Assembly (NCBI GenBank): GCA_035463295.1 | Contig: DATHTK010000036.1 | Coordinates: forward strand, 25,214-89,213 | Length of the DNA: 64,000 nt | Direction of reading: 5' to 3' | DNA from: DATHTK01 sp035463295 | GTDB taxonomy: Bacteria > Actinomycetota > Rubrobacteria > Rubrobacterales > Rubrobacteraceae | Shown: positions 18,658 to 29,787 of the stretch, piece by piece | Numbering within the stretch: position 1 is the stretch's first letter | Layout: each line of letters starts with the position of its first letter | Notes under the pieces: generated by a model | Databases searched by the model: none | What the model saw: the letters and a program-made list of their open reading frames with translations, nothing else | What the model was told of the DNA's origin: nothing | Made by a program: the position numbers and the translations under genes

Positions 18658-18715
18658 AGGCCCTACAAAGGGCCGTATAACCACTCGATGACCCCTTTGT
18701 AAGGGGAGCATCGAG
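18658..18715 (+). promoter_or_regulatory. Two tandem stem-loops upstream of the RlpA-like gene
   Basis: Stem 1 pairs GGCCCT with AGGGCC around an ACAA loop, starting near 18658. Stem 2 is longer: CTCGATG (18684-18690) pairs with CATCGAG (18709-18715), enclosing CCCCTT/AAGGGG around a TGT loop. They lie 14 nt after the TPR gene and 115 nt before the RlpA-like gene. They could be a terminator or part of a structured leader. The region after them is clearly more AT-rich and probably holds the rlpA-like promoter. Confidence 0.5.
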
Positions 18716-18829
18716 CGACGTAACGCATTCACAAAATCAGATAAGAAACACCTCGTATCTTCTTGTAACTCGAAATTTCCGTAGTAGCCTCTTGGGCTTG
18801 TTGTGAAAGCGATCTAGAGGGGGACTTCC

Positions 18830-19189
18830 GTGAAGTCTTATCTCAAGATGCTCGTGGTGGCTGGTGTATTCGCGTTTTCGCTGGTCGCTGTGCAGGGAGA
18901 AGCTCGGGCGGACACTACTATGTTGTCGAGCTGGTACGGGCCTGGTTTCGAGGGTGCTCCGACGGCGAGCGGCGAGCCGTACAACTACGGCGACTACACT
19001 GCGGCCCATCCCAGTCTACCGCTAGGAACGGAGCTCGAGGTCTGTTACGCGGACTGTACGGTAGTAACGGTCAACGACCGTGGGCCGTATGCTGGTGGGA
19101 GGGATCTGGATCTCTCGCAGTCGGCGGCCGAGCACATCGGGCTGACTGCTTCCGGTGTCGACGTAATTGAGGTGGAGATCCTCGGCTAG
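18830..19189 (+). CDS. Secreted RlpA-like double-psi beta-barrel protein
   Basis: A 119-residue protein with a signal peptide (residues 1-27, ending ARA|DT). Its single DPBB domain includes SSWYGPGFEG, TAAHPSLPLGTELEV and VTVNDRGPY, where the Asp is the catalytic residue of RlpA-type lytic transglycosylases. It lacks the SPOR domain of proteobacterial RlpA. The GTG start is preceded by AGAGGGGG. A peptidoglycan-cleaving or wall-remodelling role is inferred from the family. Short secreted DPBB proteins can also resemble resuscitation factors or expansins. Confidence 0.85.
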   Translation: MKSYLKMLVVAGVFAFSLVAVQGEARADTTMLSSWYGPGFEGAPTASGEPYNYGDYTAAHPSLPLGTELEVCYADCTVVTVNDRGPYAGGRDLDLSQSAAEHIGLTASGVDVIEVEILG

Positions 19190-19404
19190 CGGTCTCCACC
19201 GAACCTTCGAGGTTGAGGCAAGGGCGGGCGTGGCTTACGGGCCGCGCCCGCCTCTCGCTTTACGGGCGTCGTGTATGGCTCGTTTTCTGTCGGGGAGAGG
19301 CTCGGGCTGTGTTTCGTGGGTGCGTGGGCGGGCGTATAATTTCGCGTGTTGGCTCTCGGGCTGGGAGTGCTCGGGGGTGCGTGTCGGCGCCGAGGGTGAG
19401 GGTG

Positions 19405-19926
19405 ATGGAGGAGAGACTCGGGCAGGTCAGGCTCTTCGAGTTCCTGACCGAGGAGGAGAGGGAGGAGTTCGTCGAGGGCTCGGAGCTCGTGGTGTTCATG
19501 CCGGGGGAGACGATCATCGCCGAGGGCGGGGAACCCGGTGGGCTCTTCGTGCTCACCTCCGGCAGGGTCGAGGTGAGAAAGCGCCTCCCCACCGGCCGCG
19601 ACCGGCTCCTGGCGGAGATAGAAGCGGCCGTCGAGCGGACGGTCGTCGGGGAGAGGGAACTGCTCGGGGAGAGCGGGGCGTCGGCGTCGGTGAGGGCCAT
19701 GAGCCGGGTGGAGGCGGTCAAGGTCCCGCGCGAGACCTTTCAGCGGATGATCTCGGAGGGCCGGCCGGCGGCCTTCAGGCTCTCCTACCGCATCGCACGC
19801 ACCCTCGCCCAGAGGCTCACCCGACTCGACGAGGAGGTCGTCGAGGCGATCCGGGATCTCGAGCGCGAGGGGGATGCCGACCTCGAGGCTTTCCGCGACC
19901 GGCTCGTGACCGACTGGGCCTTGTAG
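19405..19926 (+). CDS. Stand-alone cyclic nucleotide-binding-fold protein
   Basis: A 173-residue protein from ATG 19405. A CNB beta-roll covers about residues 8-120, with FMPGETIIAEGGEPGGLFVLTSGRVEV. The phosphate-binding cassette position reads GERELLGESGASASV and lacks the Arg that contacts cyclic phosphate in CRP-type proteins. A helical tail (RIARTLAQRLTRLDEEVVEAI) follows, with no DNA-binding domain. The next gene is a paralogue 22 nt downstream. The longer in-frame ORF from 19213 gives an Arg-rich extension and was not used. Confidence 0.75.
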   Translation: MEERLGQVRLFEFLTEEEREEFVEGSELVVFMPGETIIAEGGEPGGLFVLTSGRVEVRKRLPTGRDRLLAEIEAAVERTVVGERELLGESGASASVRAMSRVEAVKVPRETFQRMISEGRPAAFRLSYRIARTLAQRLTRLDEEVVEAIRDLEREGDADLEAFRDRLVTDWAL

Positions 19927-19948
19927 GGAAGGGAGGATAAGGAGCCGC

Positions 19949-20476
19949 ATGCAGGAGAGGCCGGGCCTCGGAGAGGTGCCCTTTTTCAGGCACCTGAGCT
20001 ACGAGGAGAGGGAAGAGCTGGAGCGGTTGCTTGAGCCGGCGAGCTTTGCGGCCGGAGAGACCGTATTCGAAGAGGGTGGTCCCGAGGAGAAGCTCTACGT
20101 GGTTACCTCCGGAACGCTCGAGGTCTACAAGGAGGTGCTCCCCGGCCGCCTTCAGCACCTGGCGACCGTCGAGGCGCCGACCGTGGTGGGGGAGATGGGC
20201 CTCCTCACCGAACCTCGTGCCGCAGCGAGCGTCGAAGCAAAGACCCCGGTAGAGGCGCAAAGCATAGACAGGGACCGCTTTCTGGAGATGCTCGACGCCG
20301 ACTCCCCGGCCGCGTGCAAGGTCATCTACGAGATCGGGCGCACCCTCGCGCAGCGCATGGACAAGACCGACGCCGCGATAGCGGAGATCATCGCGCGCCT
20401 CGAAGAAGCTGGTGCCCGCGACGCCCGGGACATAGACGTCTTCAGGGACCAACTTATCCAGGAGTGGTCGTTCTGA
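19949..20476 (+). CDS. Stand-alone cyclic nucleotide-binding-fold protein, paralogue
   Basis: A 175-residue CNB-fold protein with FAAGETVFEEGGPEEKLYVVTSG and a cassette reading GEMGLLTEPRAAASV, which keeps the Arg-Ala pair expected to bind a cyclic phosphate. Its helical tail (GRTLAQRMDKTDAAI) ends in DIDVFRDQLIQEWSF, closely parallel to the upstream gene's tail DADLEAFRDRLVTDWAL. No HTH is present. GGAGCC-type site upstream. The pair may act as one sensing and one structural subunit; this is inference. Confidence 0.8.
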   Translation: MQERPGLGEVPFFRHLSYEEREELERLLEPASFAAGETVFEEGGPEEKLYVVTSGTLEVYKEVLPGRLQHLATVEAPTVVGEMGLLTEPRAAASVEAKTPVEAQSIDRDRFLEMLDADSPAACKVIYEIGRTLAQRMDKTDAAIAEIIARLEEAGARDARDIDVFRDQLIQEWSF

Positions 20477-20499
20477 AGCGGATGCTGGCGGAAGAAGCG

Positions 20500-20790
20500 C
20501 AGCATCTCAGCCGAGGCATCGGGGCTCCGGGTGTCGATGTACGACCCCGATTGGCTACCGCCCGACCAGGTACCGCCTCCAGGTCGCGGCGCGTGAAGCG
20601 TGCAGCCCGAGCGCCAGCTCCTTGCGTACCACCGTCTGTCGGATCGCCTCGGCGTGTGCGTTTAACTGGTTGCGGAGCGCCGTTCGGATAGAGTCCGTGC
20701 GGTTGGCGTAGAGGCCCTCCTGCACCAGCAGGTCGATCTGCCTCCAAGTGTATGAAGGTATCGATGATAGGTGTGTCGTCAAGGGGTGGC
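20500..20790 (-). pseudogene. Frameshifted CopG/ribbon-helix-helix-like regulator remnant
   Basis: The minus strand encodes IPSYTWRQIDLLVQEGLYAN, then RTDSIRTALRNQL and AIRQTVVRKELALGLH, which resembles ribbon-helix-helix regulators. Near 20600 the frame shifts: LH in one frame is continued by FTRRDLEAV in another, consistent with loss of one base (CAC-CGC to CAC-GC). Beyond that no frame stays like the family. A third frame near the gene end reads SAEMLRFFRQHPL, reminiscent of an esterase C-terminus, which is weak. Exact limits are uncertain. Confidence 0.55.
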
Positions 20791-20873
20791 ATATTTCGCC
20801 TGTGAGGCTCTGGTGCCTAGACAGGAGGCTCGTCGTTGACGGCGGGCGTGTGATGCACGAGGATGGTCGGACG

Positions 20874-21524
20874 ATGAATAGGCTACGGGAGCCGGTCAGT
20901 GGCCTCACGCACCTGGTTGGCGGGTTGCTCGGGGCTATCGGATTGATCGTGTTGCTGGAGAGGGCCGTGGGCGCGGGCCGGACGGACCAGCTCGTGGCGT
21001 TCGCGGTCTTCGGGTTCAGTCTCGTGTCGCTGTACACCGCGAGCGCGCTCTACCATCTGCTGCCGCTCTCACCGGTGGGGGTGGCGCGGCTGAGACGCGT
21101 GGATCACATATCGATCTTCTTTCTGATAGCCGGCACGTACACCCCTTTCTGCCTGCTCGCGCTGGACGGGGGTTGGCGGACGGGGTTGCTCGGGCTGGTC
21201 TGGAGCCTCGCGCTGTGCGGCGTCGTGGTCAAGCTACTGTGGATGGACGCTCCGCGCTGGCTCTCGGTGGGGCTCTATCTGGGGCTGGGATGGGTCGCCG
21301 TCGTCGCGGCCCCGGCCCTCTTTCGGGCGCTTCCGGCCGAGGGGATAGCCTGGGTCTTGGCCGGCGGTCTCGTCTACAGTGGGGGCGCGCTGGTCTACGG
21401 GCTAAGACGCCCGAACCCGCTGCCCGGAGTGTTCGGGTTCCACGAGCTGTGGCATCTCTTCGTCGTGGCCGGTAGCGCCTGCCATTTCTGGGCCGTTCTA
21501 CGGTACGTCGCGCCGCTCGCGTAG
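20874..21524 (+). CDS. Hemolysin III/PAQR family membrane protein
   Basis: An integral membrane protein with about seven transmembrane helices. It begins REPVSGLTHLVGGLLGAIGL and has family residues in ASALYHLLP, RRVDHISIFFLIAGTYTPF and FGFHELWHLFVVAGSACHF. The Ser, Asp and His residues of these segments form the metal site in PAQR proteins. ATG 20874 has GAGGA about 10 nt upstream; an in-frame ATG at 20853 is the alternative. Function in bacteria is largely undefined. Confidence 0.88.
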   Translation: MNRLREPVSGLTHLVGGLLGAIGLIVLLERAVGAGRTDQLVAFAVFGFSLVSLYTASALYHLLPLSPVGVARLRRVDHISIFFLIAGTYTPFCLLALDGGWRTGLLGLVWSLALCGVVVKLLWMDAPRWLSVGLYLGLGWVAVVAAPALFRALPAEGIAWVLAGGLVYSGGALVYGLRRPNPLPGVFGFHELWHLFVVAGSACHFWAVLRYVAPLA

Positions 21525-21564
21525 CGCTCGGGAGTACGCTCGGGCGCTCGTTCGTTACCGAACG

Positions 21565-21607
21565 GTTATCCGGGTGTTATCGGGCTGCAACAATAGCGTG
21601 CCGATAA
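21565..21607. repeat. GTTATCSGG repeats upstream of the 69-residue gene
   Basis: GTTATCCGG (21565-21573) and GTTATCGGG (21576-21584) are direct repeats 11 bp apart. CCGATAA (21601-21607) is the inverted form of TTATCGG (21577-21583). Just before them CGTTCG and CGAACG form a short stem. The spacing of one helical turn is what an operator would show. They precede the small gene at 21655. Confidence 0.35.
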
Positions 21608-21654
21608 TGAGGGAGATTCGGCAGTAGCGTGGTCCGCATGGGGGAGGAGCCGGG

Positions 21655-21864
21655 ATGATAGAGGTTACGCTAGAGGTGGCAAGGGGCGACGTCCGTCGCC
21701 GGGTTGCGGTCCAGGCCGAGAGCATAACGCTGGCTCTGGAGATAGCGGGGCGACAGAATCCGGGCTGCGAGGTCGGGGTGACGTTCCCCATAGATCCCGA
21801 GAGCTTCTTCGTCAACGACTCGCGCGCCACGCGCGAGCGACCGGAACCGTTAGAGGCGGCCTGA
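21655..21864 (+). CDS. Small hypothetical protein, 69 residues
   Basis: ATG with GGGGAGGAG 6-7 nt upstream, and codon use like the neighbours. The peptide is a mix of beta and helix: IEVTLEVARGDVRRRVAVQA, then ALEIAGRQNPGCEVGVTFPI. No family was recognised. The site and composition make it a likely real gene with its own upstream repeat cluster. Confidence 0.6.
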   Translation: MIEVTLEVARGDVRRRVAVQAESITLALEIAGRQNPGCEVGVTFPIDPESFFVNDSRATRERPEPLEAA

Positions 21865-21931
21865 CCCGCGCCGGCCCTCGGCTCGCGCGAGCCGGCTCAG
21901 GACCTCCGGCTCCCGAAAACAAAGCTGCTAC

Positions 21932-22120
21932 CTACATCCCCGGTATCGGTATCTCCTCGAAGTCCTCCTTGCCGGCGCCGCAGTCGGGGCACTTCTCCGG
22001 AACCTCGCCCTCGACGTGGTAACCGCAGACGGTGCAGGCCCAGTTCAGGGGTACGGCCTCGCCCCGGGGATCTTCGTGCTTGCCTTCGGTCACAGGTGCT
22101 ACTCCCGCCGTATCTGACAT
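21932..22120 (-). CDS. Rubredoxin-like protein
   Basis: A 62-residue protein ending in a rubredoxin-type iron site: WACTVCGYHVEGEVPEKCPDCG. The two CxxC pairs are spaced as in the short rubrerythrin-type rubredoxin domain. About 25 flexible residues precede it. It may donate electrons in peroxide or oxygen defence. ATG 22120 was chosen over an upstream in-frame codon at 22150. It is divergent from glgE. Confidence 0.8.
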   Translation of the reverse strand: MSDTAGVAPVTEGKHEDPRGEAVPLNWACTVCGYHVEGEVPEKCPDCGAGKEDFEEIPIPGM

Positions 22121-22248
22121 CGTCGCCCGCTTATGTACCCCGACGAGCACTCGGGCACGCTGGGCGGCTGTTCGGAGCGCCGGATTGTGAGATCATCTCG
22201 ATCACCCAGGAGAGGAGATTCGCGGAGGTTCGCCGGTGAAAGGATGCG

Positions 22249-24194
<1,946 letters not shown>

Positions 24195-24195
<1 letters not shown>

Positions 24196-27100
24196 TGACG
24201 GAAGGCGCGTCGAGAGGGGTGCCGGGGGAGGACCGAGATCCCCTCTGGTACAAGGACGCCATCATCTACCAGCTCCACGTGAAGGCGTTCTTCGATTCGG
24301 ACAACAATGGCATCGGGGACTTCAAGGGCCTCACGCAGCGCCTCGACTATATAAGGGACCTCGGGGTCACGGCGATCTGGGTCATGCCGTTCTACCCGTC
24401 GCCGATGCGCGACGACGGCTACGACATCTCCGAGTACAAGAACGTCCACTCCGACTACGGCACCCGGCGCGACTTCCGGGCCTTCGTGCGCCGGGCGCAC
24501 GAACTGGGGTTGAAGGTAATAACCGAGCTGGTCATAAACCACACCTCGGACCAGCACCCCTGGTTCCAGCGGGCCCGCCGGTCTCCGAAGGGCTCGGCCA
24601 AGCGCAACTACTACGTCTGGAGCGACACGCCGGATCGCTACGAGGGCACCCGCATCATCTTCACCGACACCGAGCGGGCCAACTGGACCTACGACGAGGC
24701 CGCCGGGCAGTACTACTGGCACCGCTTCTTCTCCCACCAGCCCGACCTCAACCACGAGAACCCGCAGGTCTTCCGCTCGATGATGGGGGTGATGCGCTTC
24801 TGGCTCGACGCCGGCGTCGACGGCCTCAGGCTCGACGCGATCCCCTACCTCATAGAGCGCGAGGGCACCGACAACGAGAACCTCCCCGAGACCCACGAGT
24901 TGCTCAAGCGGATGCGCGCTGAGATGGACGCCCGCTACGAGAACCGTCTCTTCTTGGCCGAGGCGAACCAGTGGCCGGAGGACGTGCTGCCGTACTTCGG
25001 CGCCGGAGACGAGTGCCACATGGCGTTCCACTTCCCTCTGATGCCCCGCATCTACATGGCGCTCGCGCAGGAGGACCGGCATCCCTTGGTCGAGATCATG
25101 CACCAGACCCCCGAGATCCCCGATACGTGCCAGTGGGCGATCTTCTTGCGCAACCACGACGAGCTGACCCTCGAGATGGTCACCGACAAAGAGCGCGACT
25201 ACATGTACCAGATCTACGCCACCGACCCGAGGATGCGGGTCAACGTGGGCATCCGGCGCCGCCTCGCCCCCATGATGGAGAACGACCGGCCTCGCATAGA
25301 GCTCTTGAACAGCCTGCTCATGAGCATGCCCGGCACGCCCATCGTCTACTACGGAGACGAGATCGGGATGGGGGACAACATCTTCCTCGGCGACCGCGAC
25401 GCAGTCAGGACGCCCATGCAGTGGACGTCGGACAGGAACGCCGGGTTCTCGCGCGCCGAGCCTGCGCGACTGTACCTGCCGCCCATAATGGACCCGGTCT
25501 ACGGTTACGAGTCGGTCAACGTCGAGGCTCAGAGCCGCAGCGCCGGCTCGCTGCTGAACTGGATGAAACGGATCATCTCGGTGCGCAAGGCGCACAGGGC
25601 CTTCGGGCGCGGAACCCTGGAGTTTCTGCATCCGGGCAACCGCAAGGTCCTCGCGTACCTGAGAGAGCACGAGGAAGAGTCGATCCTCTGCGTGGCGAAC
25701 CTCTCGCGCTCGGCCCAGCCGGTGGAGCTGGACCTCGCGCGCTTCCGGGGCCGGGTGCCGGTCGAACTCCTCGGCGGGAGCAGCTTCCCTCCCCTGGGCG
25801 ACCTGCCGTACTTCCTCACCCTGCCGGGGCACAGCTTCTACTGGTTCCACCTGACTACGGAGGCCGCGCCACCGAGCTGGCACCGGGAGAGCCCCAGGTT
25901 CGTCGAGCCCCCGGTTCTAGTCCTCCCCGCCGGCCGGGAGCCCGTCCGCGGGTCCCACCGCGCCCCCTTGCGCCTCCCCGCCCGCCAGCTCGCGCAGCTG
26001 GAGCGGGATGCGCTGCCGGGCTTCCTCGGCGTCCGGCGGTGGTTCGCCGCCAAGGGCGCCGGGCTCGAGCGCGTCGAGATCGTAGCCCACGCCGAGTTCG
26101 ATGAGGACGCGCTCCTGACCCTGCTCCGGGTGCACGTCGCCGACGACTCTACCGGAGAGGCCGAGCCCCACCTGTACTTCGTCCCGCTCGCCGCCGCCTG
26201 GGAGGATGGCGCCGGAGACGATAGCGTCTCGGCGATGATGCCGCACGCCCTGGCCAAGCTCCGCCGCCGCTCCACGGTGGGCGTCCTCTTCGACGCCCTC
26301 GCCGACGAGCGCTTCTGCCGCCGCGTGGTGGCGGCGATGCAGGAGAACGGCGAGGTCCCAATCGGGGAAGGGAGGGTCCGCTTCTCCAGCACGGAGGCCC
26401 TCGGGGAGGCGCTCGAAGAGGAGCCCATCGACTCTATAAGCGTCCGGCGCGCCGAGGTGGAGCAGACCAACAGCTCGGTCATCGTCGGCGAGAGGCTCAT
26501 CCTGAAGGCCTACCGGCGCCTCCAGAAGGGTACGAACCCGGATCTGGAGATCGGGCGCTACCTCACGGAGAAGGCCCGCTTCGAGAACACGCCGCCGCTC
26601 GCCGGGGCCGTCGAGTACGAGGGCCCGGACGGCGAGACCACGACTCTCGGCCTTCTTCAGGGCTTCGTGGAGAACCAGGGCGACGGCTGGTCCTTTGTCC
26701 TGAACTACCTGGAGCGCCACCTGGAGGAGCGCCTCGCGACCTCCTGGAGCCTCGAAGAGGAGGGCGTCGAAGCGGAGCGGGAGGAGCCCGGCGCGGAGGA
26801 CGCGTTCTTCGCGGGCCTCCTGCGCACCTTGGGGTTGCGCACCGGCGAGCTGCACGCGGCGTTCGCCGCCCCTACGGACGACGAGGCCTTCGCCCCGGAG
26901 CTGGCGCCGCCGGAGGAGGTCGCCGGCTGGGCGGAGGCGGTGCTCGACGACCTGAAGGCCGCCTTCGATCTGCTCCGGCGCCGCCGCAGCAAGGTGCCCG
27001 AGGAGGCCCGCCCGGAGGTCGAGCGCCTCCTCTCGCTGCGCCGGGGGGTGACCCGGCGCGTGAAGGCCGTCTCCAGGGGCAACTTCGAGGTGATGAAGAC

Positions 27101-27557
27101 CCGCCACCACGGGGACTACCACCTCGGGCAGGTCCTCGTGGTCGGCAACGACTTCCAGATCATAGACTTCGAGGGGGAGCCGGGCCGGCCGCTCGCCGAG
27201 CGGCGCAAGAAGCACTCTCCCCTGAGGGACGTGGCCGGGATGCTACGCTCCTTCAACTACGTGGCCCGCTCGGCGATTTTGAACCTCGGATCCGAGCGCG
27301 TGGAGCACCTGCAGACGCTGGAGCCCTACGTCCGACAGTGGGAGGAGCGCGCGCGGACCTCCTTTCTCGCGGGCTACGCCGAGGGCGTCGCCTCGTCCTA
27401 CCCGGAGAACGCGGAACACGCCCGGGAGCTCATCGAGCTCTTCACGCTGGAGAAGGCGTTCTACGAGATCCGATACGAGCTGGATAACCGCCCGGACTGG
27501 GTCGGTATCCCCGTGAGGGGGATCCTGGACCTCCTGGAGGAGGGGGAGAAGCCGTGA
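24195..27557 (+). CDS. treS: Trehalose synthase-maltokinase fusion
   Basis: A bifunctional protein of 1,120 residues. Residues ~1-560 are GH13_16 trehalose synthase, interconverting maltose and trehalose. The catalytic residues are Asp214 (GLRLDAIPY), Glu256 (FLAEANQW) and Asp322 (LRNHDELT). Residues ~570-1120 form maltokinase, which makes maltose-1-phosphate for GlgE. The kinase catalytic Asp974 is in HHGDYHLGQ and metal-binding Asp991 in IIDFEGEP. The kinase N-terminal lobe carries RWFAAKGAGLE. Fusion of the two steps is known in several bacteria. It is translationally coupled to glgE and glgB. Confidence 0.96.
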
Positions 27558-29728
27558 CGCACGAAGAGGCCGTCCGCTCCATCGTGGCCGGCGACCACCC
27601 CGACCCCTTCTCGTTCCTCGGCCTGCACGCAACCGAGGACGGCCTCGCGGTCCGGACCTTCCTGCCCGGCGCGAGCGCCGTCGAGGTCGTCTCCTCCACG
27701 GGAGCCCCTCTTGGCGAGCTGGAGTGCGTCCACCCGGAGGGGCTCTTCGCCGGGCCCGTCGCGGAGCGCGTGCCCTACCGGCTGCGCGTCGCGTGGGAGG
27801 GCGGCGGCGAGGCGGAGATCGAGGACCCCTACCGCTTCCCCCGCCTTCTCGGCGAGCAGGACCTCTACCTCTTCGGCGAGGGCAACCACCTCCGGCTCTA
27901 CGAGAAGCTCGGGGCGCACCCGACGGTGCTGGAGGGCGTCGCCGGCACGAGCTTCGCCGTCTGGGCCCCCAACGCCCGTCGCGTCTCGGTGATCGGGGAG
28001 TTCAACCTCTGGGACGGCCGCAGGCACGTCATGCGCCGCCATCCGGGGGTGGGGGTGTGGGAGATCTTCGTCCCCGGCGTCGGCGAGGGTGCTCTCTACA
28101 AGTACGAGATCAAGGGTCCGGACGGGAACCTCCTGCCGCTCAAAGCCGACCCGTTCGGTCTCCGGGCCGAGAGGCTCCCCGGCACCGCCTCCATCGTCCA
28201 CGACCCCACGCGCTACGAGTGGGGCGACGGCGACTGGATGCGCTCACGCCGCGAGAATAACGCCCTCGACGCGCCGATGGCAATCTACGAGGTTCACCTC
28301 GGCTCTTGGAGGCGCAACGACGACGGTACTTACTACACCTACCGCCAGCTCGCCGCGGAGCTCGTGCCCTACGTCGTCGAGATGGGCTACACTCACGTCG
28401 AGTTCTTGCCGCCGACCGAGCACCCCTTCGACGGGTCCTGGGGCTACCAGCCTTTGGGGCTCTTCGCGCCCACGAGCCGGTTTGGCACCCCCGACGACTT
28501 CAAACACCTCGTCGAGGCCTTCCACCGGGCGGGCGTAGGCGTGATCGTGGACTGGGTGCCGGCTCACTTCCCGGAGGACCGCCACGGTCTCGCCCTTTTC
28601 GACGGCACCCACCTCTACGAGCACTCCGACCCTCGCCAGGGCCGCCATCCCGACTGGGGCACGCTCGTCTTTAATTACGGGCGTAACGAGGTCCGTAACT
28701 ACCTGGCTGCAAACGCGCTCTTCTGGCTCTCGGAGTACCACATAGACGGCCTCAGGGTGGACGCCGTCGCCTCGATGCTCTACCTCGACTACTCCCGCGA
28801 GGAGGGCGAGTGGGTCCCGAACGTCCACGGGGGCAACGAGAACCTCGAGGCCGTCGCCTTCATAAAGCGCTTCAACGAACTGGTCTACGCCGAGCACCCC
28901 GACGCCCAAACCATGGCCGAGGAGTCCACGGCTTGGCCGATGGTCAGCCGCCCCGTCTCGACGGGCGGTTTGGGATTCGGTTACAAGTGGAACATGGGCT
29001 GGATGCACGACAGCCTCCAGTACATCTCGGAGGACCCCATCCACCGCTCCTACCACCACGACGAGATCACCTTCTCCCTCGTCTACGCCTTTGACGAGAA
29101 CTTCGTGCTCCCGCTCTCGCACGACGAGGTCGTGCACGGCAAGGGTTCCCTCATGAACAAGATGCCCGGCGACGAGTGGCAGCGCTTCGCCAACCTGAGA
29201 ACCTACTACGCCTTCATGTACGGCCACCCCGGCAAGCAGCTCCTCTTCATGGGGGGAGAGTTCGCCCAGAGGCGGGAGTGGAACCACGACACGGCTCTCG
29301 ACTGGGATCTGCTCGATGCTCCCCCGCACCGCGGCGTCCAGACCCTGGTGCGCGACCTGAACGACCTCTACAGGAGCACGCCGGCTCTCCACGAGGTGGA
29401 CTTCGAGCCCGCGGGGTTCGAGTGGCTCGAGGGCGGGGACCGGCAGAACAGCGTGGTATCCTTTCTCCGCCGCGGCACGCGGCCGGAGGACTTCGTGATC
29501 GTCGTCTGCAACTTCACCCCGGTCGTGCGCCAGAGCTACCGCGTCGGCGTACCGGCGGAGGGCCGGTACGAGGAAGTCCTCAACACCGACAACCACCGCT
29601 ACGGCGGAAGCGGCGTCGCCAACGAGGGCCCTATCGAGGCCGAGCCGGTCCCGGCGAGCGGGCGGCAACACTCGCTCCCGCTGACCCTGCCGCCGCTCGC
29701 GACGGTGATATTGAAGCCTGTCAACTAG
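27554..29728 (+). CDS. glgB: 1,4-alpha-glucan branching enzyme GlgB
   Basis: A 724-residue GH13_9 branching enzyme. An N-terminal CBM48-type region (PFSFLGLHATEDGLAVRTFLP) precedes a second CBM48 (TSFAVWAPNARRVSVIGEFN) and the TIM barrel. The nucleophile is Asp403 in GLRVDAVASML and the acid/base is Glu456 in MAEESTAW, with the same 53-residue spacing as in E. coli GlgB. The GTG start overlaps the treS-mak stop by 4 nt. It adds alpha-1,6 branches to the GlgE product. Confidence 0.96.
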   Translation: MTHEEAVRSIVAGDHPDPFSFLGLHATEDGLAVRTFLPGASAVEVVSSTGAPLGELECVHPEGLFAGPVAERVPYRLRVAWEGGGEAEIEDPYRFPRLLGEQDLYLFGEGNHLRLYEKLGAHPTVLEGVAGTSFAVWAPNARRVSVIGEFNLWDGRRHVMRRHPGVGVWEIFVPGVGEGALYKYEIKGPDGNLLPLKADPFGLRAERLPGTASIVHDPTRYEWGDGDWMRSRRENNALDAPMAIYEVHLGSWRRNDDGTYYTYRQLAAELVPYVVEMGYTHVEFLPPTEHPFDGSWGYQPLGLFAPTSRFGTPDDFKHLVEAFHRAGVGVIVDWVPAHFPEDRHGLALFDGTHLYEHSDPRQGRHPDWGTLVFNYGRNEVRNYLAANALFWLSEYHIDGLRVDAVASMLYLDYSREEGEWVPNVHGGNENLEAVAFIKRFNELVYAEHPDAQTMAEESTAWPMVSRPVSTGGLGFGYKWNMGWMHDSLQYISEDPIHRSYHHDEITFSLVYAFDENFVLPLSHDEVVHGKGSLMNKMPGDEWQRFANLRTYYAFMYGHPGKQLLFMGGEFAQRREWNHDTALDWDLLDAPPHRGVQTLVRDLNDLYRSTPALHEVDFEPAGFEWLEGGDRQNSVVSFLRRGTRPEDFVIVVCNFTPVVRQSYRVGVPAEGRYEEVLNTDNHRYGGSGVANEGPIEAEPVPASGRQHSLPLTLPPLATVILKPVN

Positions 29729-29787
29729 TCAGCCGGTCAGAGTAGAGCCGATGTGCTGACAGCCAGTAGGAAAGGAACGCTCTTCCG

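Noticed and set aside
18645..18829. c-di-AMP (ydaO-type) riboswitch before the RlpA-like gene
   Set aside because: The stem-loops do not carry the conserved sequence blocks of that class.
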